Source: Bog-105 sp965277435
GTDB taxonomy: Bacteria; Acidobacteriota; Terriglobia; Bryobacterales; Bryobacteraceae
DNA: 64,000 bases
Direction of reading: 5' to 3'
Assembly: GCA_965277435.1 (NCBI GenBank)
Contig: OZ255821.1
Span: 4,712,001-4,776,000 of the forward strand
Position numbers and translations under genes: made by a program. Under the pieces are notes generated by a model. The model had not been told where the DNA came from. It was given only the letters and a program-made list of their open reading frames with translations, and ran no database searches. Positions within the stretch are counted from its first letter, which is position 1; every line of letters begins with the position of its first letter. Shown here one piece after another: positions 50,222-58,887 of the stretch.

Positions 50222-51148
50222 TTGCGTATTGCTTTCGTTCTTTTAGTCGTCAGTCTCATCGGCTGCAGTCGGCACAATCCTGTGGGCCTCTCCCTCGACA
50301 AGACTTCAGCGCCATTCGTCTCTTCCGATACCACCGTGCTAGCCGGCGCCAATCTCGACCAGCTGAAGACCGCTCCGTTCTATCAGGCTCATCAGTCGCT
50401 CCTGGCGTTTCCCGCTCTTGATGACAACACCCAGCGTCTCGGTCTCGACCCGCGACGCGATCTCTCCACCGCCGTTGTCACTTGGAACGGTCACGATTCG
50501 CTCGTCATCGTTCGAGGCCGCTACTCCCGCGCCAAACTGCAGCAGACTCTGACTTCCAATTCACCCAGCCGTGCTTACAAAGATGTAACTCTCTACGGCT
50601 CGTCCGGCAATTCTTTTGCTCTCCCCAGCGACGGACTTGCTCTCGGCGGATCCACCAAAGGCGTCGAGCATGGTATCGATGCCCACGCATCCGGTTTCTC
50701 CGACGACTTGCCCGAGGGACTGCAGCAAGGTCTCTCTTGGCTGCCACGAACTGCTCAGATTTGGGTCGTCAGCCGAGGCACGCTGCCCTTTGCCGATATC
50801 CCAACCCGCTCTGACTATGCTTCTCTTCTCTCGAACTTTGTCGGTTACATACAAGCGACAGCCACCGGCCTCACCGTCGATGCCGGGCTGCATTTACGCT
50901 CTCGTATTCAATGCGTTTCCGAAGAAGGAGGCAAACGCGTGAACGACGCCTTGCGAGGTGGCATAGGTCTCGGTCGCCTCTCTACCAAAGACAACCAGCT
51001 TGAACTCCTTCGCCTATACGACGCCATTCACGTCCGGCAGGACAAGCAAACCGTATACATCGAAGCTGATCTGTCGTCCGCGGAAGCCGACCAGTTGCTG
51101 AAGCTTCTTCCAGTTGGCCCTACAGGCGCGATTTCCCGCCCTCGCTGA
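50222..51148 (+). CDS. Lipoprotein of unknown function in the ABC operon
   Basis: 308 residues. TTG start directly after the permease stop. Lipobox LIGC with acylated C15 after a short hydrophobic signal. The mature part is mixed alpha/beta with no recognised motif (VLAGANLDQLKTAPFYQ, ALGGSTKGVEHGIDAH, GLHLRSRIQCVSEEGGKRVNDALRGG). It may receive or hand over the exporter substrate. Its 3' end overlaps the convergent ferredoxin gene by 29 nt. Confidence 0.82.
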   Translation: MRIAFVLLVVSLIGCSRHNPVGLSLDKTSAPFVSSDTTVLAGANLDQLKTAPFYQAHQSLLAFPALDDNTQRLGLDPRRDLSTAVVTWNGHDSLVIVRGRYSRAKLQQTLTSNSPSRAYKDVTLYGSSGNSFALPSDGLALGGSTKGVEHGIDAHASGFSDDLPEGLQQGLSWLPRTAQIWVVSRGTLPFADIPTRSDYASLLSNFVGYIQATATGLTVDAGLHLRSRIQCVSEEGGKRVNDALRGGIGLGRLSTKDNQLELLRLYDAIHVRQDKQTVYIEADLSSAEADQLLKLLPVGPTGAISRPR

Positions 51149-51479
51149 TGTAATTCCGATTCCAGTTCGGAATCTGCACCTTCACATCGCCCTTCACTAC
51201 CGCCTGGCAACCCAACCGCGACCGCAGAGTCAAACCCGCTGCCATCTCCAAACGGTCCAGTTCGTCATCATCGGGCTCCGAAAGGTTCTTGTCCCCGTCC
51301 ACTACAATCACGTGGCAGGTGGTACACGCACAACTTCCCCCGCACGCATGTTCTAAATCCACGCCCAGGTTCAGCGCTATATCTAGTAACGATTCCGGTT
51401 TTCCGTGGTCGTCGTAAGGAAGTTTGCCGGATTCGAATTCGACAGTCTTATCTTCCGGCAAAAAAGTAACTTTCGGCAC
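51120..51479 (-). CDS. 2Fe-2S ferredoxin (ISC/adrenodoxin type)
   Basis: 119 residues. Cluster ligands C46, C52, C55 and C91 in CGGSCACTTC and RLGCQAVV, spacing CX5CX2CX35C, as in Isc-type [2Fe-2S] ferredoxins. An extra cysteine, C50, is in the loop. Electron carrier for Fe-S assembly or oxygenases. An isc or hsc cluster is not nearby. Its C-terminal codons overlap the lipoprotein gene. Confidence 0.94.
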   Translation of the reverse strand: MPKVTFLPEDKTVEFESGKLPYDDHGKPESLLDIALNLGVDLEHACGGSCACTTCHVIVVDGDKNLSEPDDDELDRLEMAAGLTLRSRLGCQAVVKGDVKVQIPNWNRNYISEGGKSRL

Positions 51480-51515
51480 ACCTCAATTGTAGCGGCGTCA
51501 TCCTCGTCGAATATT

Positions 51516-51524
51516 TGTTATAAA
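51516..51524 (+). promoter_or_regulatory. Extended -10 promoter before the third Oar-like receptor
   Basis: TGTTATAAA fits TGnTATAAT with one mismatch. It ends 13 nt before the ATG at 51538, so the 5' leader would be only about 7 nt. No clear Shine-Dalgarno. Confidence 0.5.
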
Positions 51525-51537
51525 ATTCCGAGTACGT

Positions 51538-54500
51538 ATGCTCAGGGATGCTGTCCGCCTCTGTAAACAACTTCAAATCTTCGCTTTAGGCTGTTTCAGC
51601 CTGCTCGTTTTACTAGTGCCCCAAGCTCGGGCCCAATTCAGCGGCGGCATTGAAGGCAACGTTATCGATGCCAGCGGCTCGGGTGTCGCAAATGCCTCCG
51701 TAACTCTCGTCAATACTGCCACTTCCATCTCACAAAAAACTACCACCGGTGCAGATGGTAATTACCGGTTCGTTAGTCTCGCGCCCGGCAGCTACAAAAT
51801 ATCGGGCAGCGCTTCCGGCTTTCAAACGACTAATGTAACCATCACTCTCACGACCGGCCAAAATCTCGATGTGCCGGTATCCTTGCAGGTCGCCGGTACT
51901 TCTACCGCTATTGAAGTTACCGGCACAGCGCCCGTTCTCGATACCGCCGAAACCAGAAATCAAGAGACCATCCAGCAGGATCAATTGAACGCCGTCCCGT
52001 TGTCTGGCCGAAACATGATCGGCCTGGTTACTCTCGCTCCGGGCGTTACCGGTAGGGGCCTCGCGGGCAGCGGCGTCCAGGGCGCTGCTGGAGATAACTT
52101 CTCCACCGAGCAGTCGGTCGATGCCAGTGCCAACGGCCGCAGCTCCAACGCGAACATGTATGTGGTCGATGGCCTGGATGTTACGAGTAACATTCGCCCG
52201 GGTGTCGTGAACCTCAGTCCCAACCCGGATTCGATTCAGGAAGAAACGACCTCGGTTAACACCTTCTCCAGTGAATATGGCCGCGGCAGCTCCGTGGTCT
52301 ACACCATGACCACTAAGTCCGGCTCCGATCAGTTCCATGGACTTGCTAGCGATTATTTCACTTATCAGGGTTTCTACGCCGGCAGTGAATTTACTAAGAA
52401 CTATCTGCCGTTTCACGCCAATAATGTATCGGGAAACATAGGCGGGCCTATCTGGAAGAACAAACAATTCTTCTTTTTCTTCGGAGTCGAACCGCTGCGG
52501 TCTTCTGCCGCCGCCGTGAATTCCGTCGTCTACGAAAGTCCGCAATTCCTGTCGTTCGCTCAGCAGAATTTCCCGAACACCTTGGGAACGAACATCCTTA
52601 CGAAGTACCAACCGACAGCTGCCACTACCACCGGTGTGGCCCAAACGGCAGCGCAAGCGTTTCAGGGCTGCGGCACGTCAGCCGCCGCTTTTATCCCGTG
52701 TAGCCTCCCAGTGCTCGATAACGGCGTGCAAAGCGCCGCTGCCCCGCGCGACGCCATTCAGTACAACGGCCGCGTGGACAAGTACTTCAAGAACGACCGC
52801 ATCTACGGCGATTTCTTCCTCACTCGCTTGAATACCGGAACTGCCGACATTCGTCCCCAGTTCTCAACCACCAACAGCTTTTACACTAATTCCGTGCAGG
52901 CCAACTACACACATACCTTCACGCCCACCACACTCAACGAGATCGCCTTCGGTTACCTCACTGTCGATGGCACGAACAATGACACTGGCGACTTCACCGT
53001 ACCCACCATCAACGTAACTGGCCTAAACTCTCCCGGCACCGCCAATTTCGGTCCTGGGAGCGGGTTCTCACAAGGCGAGTTCATTCAACACAACTATCAC
53101 TGGCGCGACGTCCTCACGCATATCGGAGGCACTCACACCATCCGTGGTGGCTATGATGGCTGGCACGGCGATGATGTTGCCTTATTTGCTCCCGTCCACA
53201 CTACTCCGACTTATCAATTCAACAGCTTGCTCGACATGGTGCAGGACCGGGTCTACACCGAAGGCAATCTCACTTACAACCCGCTCACCGGTCAGCCGCA
53301 GCCGGGCCAGTATGGATATCAAACGACAGTAGGCGGCGTGTTCGTTGAAGATACCTGGAAGATTCTGCCGAACCTCACTCTGAACTATGGTGCTCGCTGG
53401 GACGACTTCGGTAACCCGCATCCCAAGCTTCCCGGCACTGTGCTTGCGAATTTCCATCTGGGTCCAGGAAGCACGTTTGCCGACGAGGTCGCCAATGGCT
53501 ACATGCAGCAGCAGGGCCACGTTTTGAATGAATCGCTCTGGCAAACCTTCGCGCCGCGCTTCGGCATTGCCTGGGACCCGTCGAAACACGGCGACTGGGT
53601 CGTGCGGAGCGGCTTCGGCGTTTATCACGACATGCCAACGCTTGGAAACCTGGAAAACGGCTTGAATGGCAATCCTCCAGGATTCATAACTCCGACCTTC
53701 TTTAACGACGGAACAACCGCTGCTCCTATCTTTCAACTTGGGACCAACGCTTCCAAACCGCAGGGATTCGCTTATCCGGCTCTGCCTCCTCGCAGCCTCG
53801 ATTCCCACGGAGGTCTACCCGGCGTGCAAAGCGGCGGCGGTGCTGTGGATGTGAATCTTACTGTCCCATCCACGCTGAATTACACTGCAACGGTCGAGCA
53901 CAAACTCATCAGTAACTTAGTAGGTAGTGTCGGCTATGCCGGATCTAATTCCTATAACCTGATTACCGGTTATGGCCAAACCGGAAATACAGCTTATGGC
54001 CTCAACATCAATGGATTCGCGGGCGACCTCATTCAGAGCGGCCTCGCAGCTCCGCGGCGTCTGCTCTCCAGTTTTGGCACACTCAACTACCAGACAAACG
54101 CCGCCAGGGCTCGCTACAATGCGTTGATTGTCAGCACCAATGGCCGCCTCTTTAAAGACGCTCTGGTCTTCAATGCATCCTACACGCACTCTGTTTCTAG
54201 AGATGACAGTCAATATTACCCGTCTTATCCCGGCATCTCGCAATACTACGGTTATTCGAATTGGGATGCACCCGATCGCTTTTCGATGCTCCTGAACTAC
54301 AAACTGCCCGGTTACCACGCCGGCAACGGCTTTGTGGGACGTGTCACCAGCGGATGGTCCATCAGCTCGACCATCTCTGTCCAGAACGGCAATCCATTTA
54401 ACGTCTACACCAGCGCTCCCTTCGCTGGCGTGAAGAACGCAGCCGGCCAGGTCGTTGGTTATGCGCCGAATAGCGGCGATTATAATGCCGATGGACTGAA

Positions 54501-54855
54501 CTTCGACTTCCCGAATATCACCAATTACAAACTGCCCAACAGCACATCCGCTTATTTAAGCGGCTTATTCCCGGCGGGCAATACGATCGTCCAACAGCCC
54601 ACCTTCGGCCAGGAAGGGAACGAGCACTACAACAGTTTCCGAAATCCCGGATTTGCCCAAGTGGATGCCGTTCTCGTGAAAGACACTAAGCTGGCGGAAC
54701 GCGCGAGTCTCCAGCTACGTTTTGAGTTTTATAACATCCTCAACCATCCCAACTTACAAGGCGTAAATACCGATCTGTCCAACGGCAGCTTCGGCAAATC
54801 GACCGCCCAGTACACGCCCCGCTATCTCCAACTCGGAGCCCGCATTACCTTCTGA
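51538..54855 (+). CDS. Oar-like TonB-dependent receptor (third copy)
   Basis: 1105 residues. Long signal peptide (about 1-34), carboxypeptidase-regulatory-like domain (about 36-115; FSGGIEGNVIDASGSGVANASV, ADGNYRFVSLAPGSYKISGS), plug with VPLSGRNMIGLVTLAPGV and VDGLDV, and barrel ending in ARITF. Same architecture as the copies at 15-3446 and 16092-19514, with moderate divergence. Ligand unknown. Convergent with the TPR gene, 8 nt apart, with no obvious terminator. Confidence 0.93.
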   Translation: MLRDAVRLCKQLQIFALGCFSLLVLLVPQARAQFSGGIEGNVIDASGSGVANASVTLVNTATSISQKTTTGADGNYRFVSLAPGSYKISGSASGFQTTNVTITLTTGQNLDVPVSLQVAGTSTAIEVTGTAPVLDTAETRNQETIQQDQLNAVPLSGRNMIGLVTLAPGVTGRGLAGSGVQGAAGDNFSTEQSVDASANGRSSNANMYVVDGLDVTSNIRPGVVNLSPNPDSIQEETTSVNTFSSEYGRGSSVVYTMTTKSGSDQFHGLASDYFTYQGFYAGSEFTKNYLPFHANNVSGNIGGPIWKNKQFFFFFGVEPLRSSAAAVNSVVYESPQFLSFAQQNFPNTLGTNILTKYQPTAATTTGVAQTAAQAFQGCGTSAAAFIPCSLPVLDNGVQSAAAPRDAIQYNGRVDKYFKNDRIYGDFFLTRLNTGTADIRPQFSTTNSFYTNSVQANYTHTFTPTTLNEIAFGYLTVDGTNNDTGDFTVPTINVTGLNSPGTANFGPGSGFSQGEFIQHNYHWRDVLTHIGGTHTIRGGYDGWHGDDVALFAPVHTTPTYQFNSLLDMVQDRVYTEGNLTYNPLTGQPQPGQYGYQTTVGGVFVEDTWKILPNLTLNYGARWDDFGNPHPKLPGTVLANFHLGPGSTFADEVANGYMQQQGHVLNESLWQTFAPRFGIAWDPSKHGDWVVRSGFGVYHDMPTLGNLENGLNGNPPGFITPTFFNDGTTAAPIFQLGTNASKPQGFAYPALPPRSLDSHGGLPGVQSGGGAVDVNLTVPSTLNYTATVEHKLISNLVGSVGYAGSNSYNLITGYGQTGNTAYGLNINGFAGDLIQSGLAAPRRLLSSFGTLNYQTNAARARYNALIVSTNGRLFKDALVFNASYTHSVSRDDSQYYPSYPGISQYYGYSNWDAPDRFSMLLNYKLPGYHAGNGFVGRVTSGWSISSTISVQNGNPFNVYTSAPFAGVKNAAGQVVGYAPNSGDYNADGLNFDFPNITNYKLPNSTSAYLSGLFPAGNTIVQQPTFGQEGNEHYNSFRNPGFAQVDAVLVKDTKLAERASLQLRFEFYNILNHPNLQGVNTDLSNGSFGKSTAQYTPRYLQLGARITF

Positions 54856-54863
54856 GCTTACTG

Positions 54864-56312
54864 TTACCGCGCCTCCACTAATCGGTAGCGCCCGGCCGCC
54901 TTATCCCTTTCACGCAGGGTGTTCTTAGCCTGCGCTAATTGCTTCATCAGGTCCGGTATATCGTTGCTCCTGCCGACTCTTCGGGAAACCTGTATTAAGT
55001 GATAAAGCGCCGTCTGGTCGCCTGGATCGTCTTGTAAGACTCTTCTAAATTGCTCGCTCGCCAGTGTTAGCTTGTTGTCCTGCAGATACAAGCTGCCCAA
55101 TAAATTGCGAGCTGCGGCAAAATCAGGCTTCAGTCTTACAGCCGTAGTTGCCGATGTTAATGCCTCCCGGAACTCGGCCGTTTCTGGCGCGACACCCATC
55201 TGCTTCAACGTTTCCGCTTTTACGTAATTCAGCATGGGATCGCGAGGATTATTCTTCAGCCTTGCTCGCGCGAGCTTTAGCGCAGTCTCCAGATTGCTGT
55301 TCTGTAGCTCGGCGAGACTGGCGGCCGCGCCGCTGATCTCTCCGCGTGGATCCAGACGATCCGCCTGATCGAAATCACTCTCTGCTTTCCGAAAGTCACC
55401 TAGTTGGCCCCAGAGAATGCCTCTCGCTAGGTATAACTTAGCCGACCCTGGCAACTGCGTCAATCCCGCATCAATCATGTCAACCCCAACCTGAAACGAG
55501 GCGTGGTCGAAGCAAAGATCGGTGAAATGCAAATAGTAACTCTCGTTTTTCGGCTGCATCAGAATTGCTTTTCTCAGCAGTTCCACAGCGCGCGGAGTAT
55601 CGCCCGCGGCTTCGTACGCCTCGGCGGCCAGGTCCAGCACCTCCGGCCGCACCGTTCCGTCACTCAGGAGCGGCTCAATGATCTTGATCGCCTCTGAAGC
55701 CTGCTTGCGAGACATCTCGGCCGCCGCCAGGTTGTATCGGGACCACCACTGATTCGGATCGAGAGCCTCCGCTTGTCGCAGTACCTCTACCGCCTTTTCT
55801 GCTTCTCCCTGTCGTAATAAACACTCGCCATATTGAGTCAGGGCATCCGGCTTCTTCGCAATCGCATCGAGGCTTTGTTTGTATTGCGAAACCGCCGCGT
55901 CGAAACGGCCTTGTTGATAAGCAAGTCCTGCCAGCATGGCATGGCTTACCTCGTCTCCCGGCTCGAGCTTCACAATGTGTTCGAGTGTTCTTTGGGCCTC
56001 GCGATCACCACCCGCATATTCGAGTTGCGCCTCCGCCTTTAAAGCCGGCAGATAGTCGGGCGCCAGCTTAATCGCGGATCGGTAATTGCCCAGCGCTTCC
56101 GCTTTGTTCCGCAATCCTTCGTTCGCCATGCCTTCGAGAGTCCAGACCCGTGGGTCAGAAGCGTTTTTCGTCTGTAACTCTTTGGCCAGCACCAACGCTT
56201 CTTGATACTGCTGCGCCCGCAGCGCCGAAATTAATGTCTGCAGGTCTGCGCCATCCGCCAATAGCGATGCGACGCACACGAGCCCCAGTTTCACTAAGCG
56301 CTTGAAACCCAC
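54864..56312 (-). CDS. Exported tetratricopeptide-repeat protein
   Basis: 482 residues. Hydrophobic N-terminus (about 8-22, LGLVCVASLLADGA) suggests export. The rest is built of 34-residue TPR units with the W/L-G-Y-A-P pattern (for example NYRSAIKLAPDYLPALKAEAQLEYAGG, QYKQSLDAIAKKPDALTQYGECLLRQG, DFDQADRLDPRG). Acts in protein-protein assembly in the envelope. GTG start at 56312; the divergent glycosidase-like gene begins 58 nt away. Confidence 0.88.
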   Translation of the reverse strand: MGFKRLVKLGLVCVASLLADGADLQTLISALRAQQYQEALVLAKELQTKNASDPRVWTLEGMANEGLRNKAEALGNYRSAIKLAPDYLPALKAEAQLEYAGGDREAQRTLEHIVKLEPGDEVSHAMLAGLAYQQGRFDAAVSQYKQSLDAIAKKPDALTQYGECLLRQGEAEKAVEVLRQAEALDPNQWWSRYNLAAAEMSRKQASEAIKIIEPLLSDGTVRPEVLDLAAEAYEAAGDTPRAVELLRKAILMQPKNESYYLHFTDLCFDHASFQVGVDMIDAGLTQLPGSAKLYLARGILWGQLGDFRKAESDFDQADRLDPRGEISGAAASLAELQNSNLETALKLARARLKNNPRDPMLNYVKAETLKQMGVAPETAEFREALTSATTAVRLKPDFAAARNLLGSLYLQDNKLTLASEQFRRVLQDDPGDQTALYHLIQVSRRVGRSNDIPDLMKQLAQAKNTLRERDKAAGRYRLVEAR

Positions 56313-56370
56313 AAATCACTCGTATCACATCCTTCAACGGCTGGGCTGTATTCTCAGAAAGATCGCATAC

Positions 56371-58860
56371 ATGGACAGGCGTACTTTTCTCGAGGCCTTC
56401 AGCACCATTTGCTTGTATCTGAACTCACACGGCAAATCTTTAGCGGCAGCCAATCAAAACAACTACTCACCCGGTCGAATCGATAACGAATATTCGCTCT
56501 TCATGCCTGGTGAACGCGAAGCTCTGGCCGCTCCCATTACCATCAGCGATGTCCAGTCCGGCCAAGTGAGCGCGAAAGTGGGCGACGTCGCAAAACAACT
56601 TTCTGTCGGCCAGGAACTGGCAGGCTGGACGCTGAAGGCTGTTACTTCGATGAACGGTTCAGCCACCGCCGTCTTCGAAAAGCACGTCACTCACCAGGGT
56701 GCCATCGTTTACGTCACCGAATCCGAAGGAGTTCTGCTCCGCATCCCGAAAGGCATTGGCGATCTGGCCCGAATTCGGCCGCGCCAGCTGACAACTAGCG
56801 GTGTCCATTTCGCAAACCCGCCTCACGTTCCCGGCACCGACCTCCCCGGCAACTACGTCCTCAACTCGAACGAAGACCCATGCTATGAAAATGTAGCTGG
56901 ACTCGGCGCTGAGTACATCGGCTACACCCTGGTCGGCAATGAAGAAGCCGGCCCGCTTCGATCCCTTTTCCTTGAACCCGCTGGCAGATCGCGCCAGTTG
57001 GCCACCGAGCCTGCCGGCCAGAGTGCCTGGGCGCCTGACCTCGTGGGCGCGTTGTTCAATCCCTCGCATTTCTTTCCCGGCGAAGATCCGCGCCTCTACG
57101 ACTACGTTTCCGGCTACAGTAAACGCACCCTGCTCGGCGGCTATTTGCCGGCGGCGCATATTGGCGTGTGGAATCCCCAAACAGGCGCCGGCTATGAAGT
57201 AATGGTCCTGCTTCCGCCCGGAGTTGATGCGCAGCCGATCGGTTGCATACGCATCCTCCCGCCGCACGCCGGGACCATGATCGAACGCTATTGGAACACC
57301 ACACCTGATGCCTTCTACAAAACCCTGGCTGGCATCGCCAACTACTGGCAACATTTCTTCACCGACCATATCGACGTGTCTATTCCCGACGAGTGGCTCC
57401 TCAACGCGGCGCGCGCCGGCATTGTTTTAAGCCGCTGCAGCTATCGTGGCCTCGAGCCTACTTATCAAATCGGCGAAGGCGCTTACACCAAGATTCCAGA
57501 ACGCAGCCACGCCTTGTTTCCGGTTTCGTTCTACGAATTCATCTGGGCTCACCAGCTTTGGAACCTCACCGCACAATCCGATCCCTACTTTCAGAACTAT
57601 CTCGACAAATACGTCCTGTCGGACGGCAACTTTCTCTACAACAAGCAGGATCAGGCAGAGGCCCCGCTGTGTATCGGCGTGTACCTGTGGAACTCGGCGC
57701 GCGCTTACGACTATACTCACGACCTGCCGACCCTCATGAAACGTTTGCCGGCTCTACGCCGCATGATCGGCTACCTGCTCGACCGTTACGAATACAGCAA
57801 GCGAACTTTCCCACCCGACAATCCGCGCCACGGCCTGATCTGGGGCTCGCCGGAAGCCGATCTGGGCGATCCCCATAATGACTTTCCTAACTCACACCCC
57901 TACTACTTTCAGAACGCGGCCTGGGCGTGGCGCGGCTTGAAGCAGCATGTTTTATGCCTGGAAAGCGCCGCCGCTCACGGCGGTGGTCCAGCGCTAGATG
58001 CTGAAGCGAAACAGCTGCAAGCCATCGTCACGGAAATGCGCATGCTCGTCGAGCAATCCATCCAACGAACGATCGCAGCCTGCGATCCCGCCATGCGCCA
58101 GGCGGCCATCACGCCGTTCACTCCCGATGACCTGCACCACGATCCCAAGCGCCTGTCGAGCTACGAAAACCATCGCTTCATGATGGACTGGTTTCTAGCC
58201 GATTGGGGCGACCCGGCGCTCGATCTCGGCCATCTCAAACACCGCACTCTGGCCGGCGAACAACTGGTCGGACTTGGCACCGACGGCGACGTGTCCCGTG
58301 TGTCCAATTTTATGGAACACGGAACTCTGTCAGTCAAAATCCGCCAGGACGATTATCGACCATTTTTACTCTCTCTATACGCGCTCTGTTGCTTTGCTGC
58401 CGATTCGGGCAATCGTTATGCCCCCGAAGATGCTTACCTGCCCGGCGGACATCCGCCGCAAGGCAATCCGTATTTCTGGTCCGCTGTCGTGAACAGCGTG
58501 CTGCAGCCGTCGCTCGGTTTGCGCTGGCTTCTTTGCTACGAAGAAAGCGATCACGAGATTTGCCATTTGCAGAAGGCGGCGCCCAAGCACTGGTTCAGCA
58601 CGGGCCAGAGCATTCGCGTGACCAACTGTCCAACTCGTTGGGGCAACATTAGCTGGACCACCGCAGCCAAACCGAACGGTGGCTGGACAGTCACCTGCCA
58701 GACTGCCCAAACCTTCAACGCCCAGCTCGTCATTCACGTCCACACTCCCGATGGCCGCCCGCTTATTCATACCAGCGCGGGAGCCATCGCGGGCGATCGA
58801 ATCGTTCTTTCCCGCGAGCTCATGATGGAGTCGCAGAACAGAACGATCGAGGTCGATTGA
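56371..58860 (+). CDS. Exported six-hairpin-glycosidase-like protein
   Basis: 829 residues from ATG at 56371 (MDRRTFLEAFS, Tat-like twin arginine with a weak hydrophobic core). After a beta-rich N-terminal part (about 30-320), an alpha/alpha toroid is suggested by helical blocks such as WLLNAARAGIVLSRCSYRG, FYEFIWAHQLWNLTA, LPALRRMIGYLLDRYEYS and YFQNAAWAWRGLKQHVL. HGLIWGSPEADLGDPH has acidic residues that could be catalytic. This resembles GH-type six-hairpin glycosidases acting on alpha-linked sugars, but the family cannot be fixed. A 23-residue longer start at 56302 overlaps the TPR start and is less likely. Confidence 0.78.
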   Translation: MDRRTFLEAFSTICLYLNSHGKSLAAANQNNYSPGRIDNEYSLFMPGEREALAAPITISDVQSGQVSAKVGDVAKQLSVGQELAGWTLKAVTSMNGSATAVFEKHVTHQGAIVYVTESEGVLLRIPKGIGDLARIRPRQLTTSGVHFANPPHVPGTDLPGNYVLNSNEDPCYENVAGLGAEYIGYTLVGNEEAGPLRSLFLEPAGRSRQLATEPAGQSAWAPDLVGALFNPSHFFPGEDPRLYDYVSGYSKRTLLGGYLPAAHIGVWNPQTGAGYEVMVLLPPGVDAQPIGCIRILPPHAGTMIERYWNTTPDAFYKTLAGIANYWQHFFTDHIDVSIPDEWLLNAARAGIVLSRCSYRGLEPTYQIGEGAYTKIPERSHALFPVSFYEFIWAHQLWNLTAQSDPYFQNYLDKYVLSDGNFLYNKQDQAEAPLCIGVYLWNSARAYDYTHDLPTLMKRLPALRRMIGYLLDRYEYSKRTFPPDNPRHGLIWGSPEADLGDPHNDFPNSHPYYFQNAAWAWRGLKQHVLCLESAAAHGGGPALDAEAKQLQAIVTEMRMLVEQSIQRTIAACDPAMRQAAITPFTPDDLHHDPKRLSSYENHRFMMDWFLADWGDPALDLGHLKHRTLAGEQLVGLGTDGDVSRVSNFMEHGTLSVKIRQDDYRPFLLSLYALCCFAADSGNRYAPEDAYLPGGHPPQGNPYFWSAVVNSVLQPSLGLRWLLCYEESDHEICHLQKAAPKHWFSTGQSIRVTNCPTRWGNISWTTAAKPNGGWTVTCQTAQTFNAQLVIHVHTPDGRPLIHTSAGAIAGDRIVLSRELMMESQNRTIEVD

Positions 58861-58887
58861 AGCTCCTATCCGCCATACTGAATTTCA

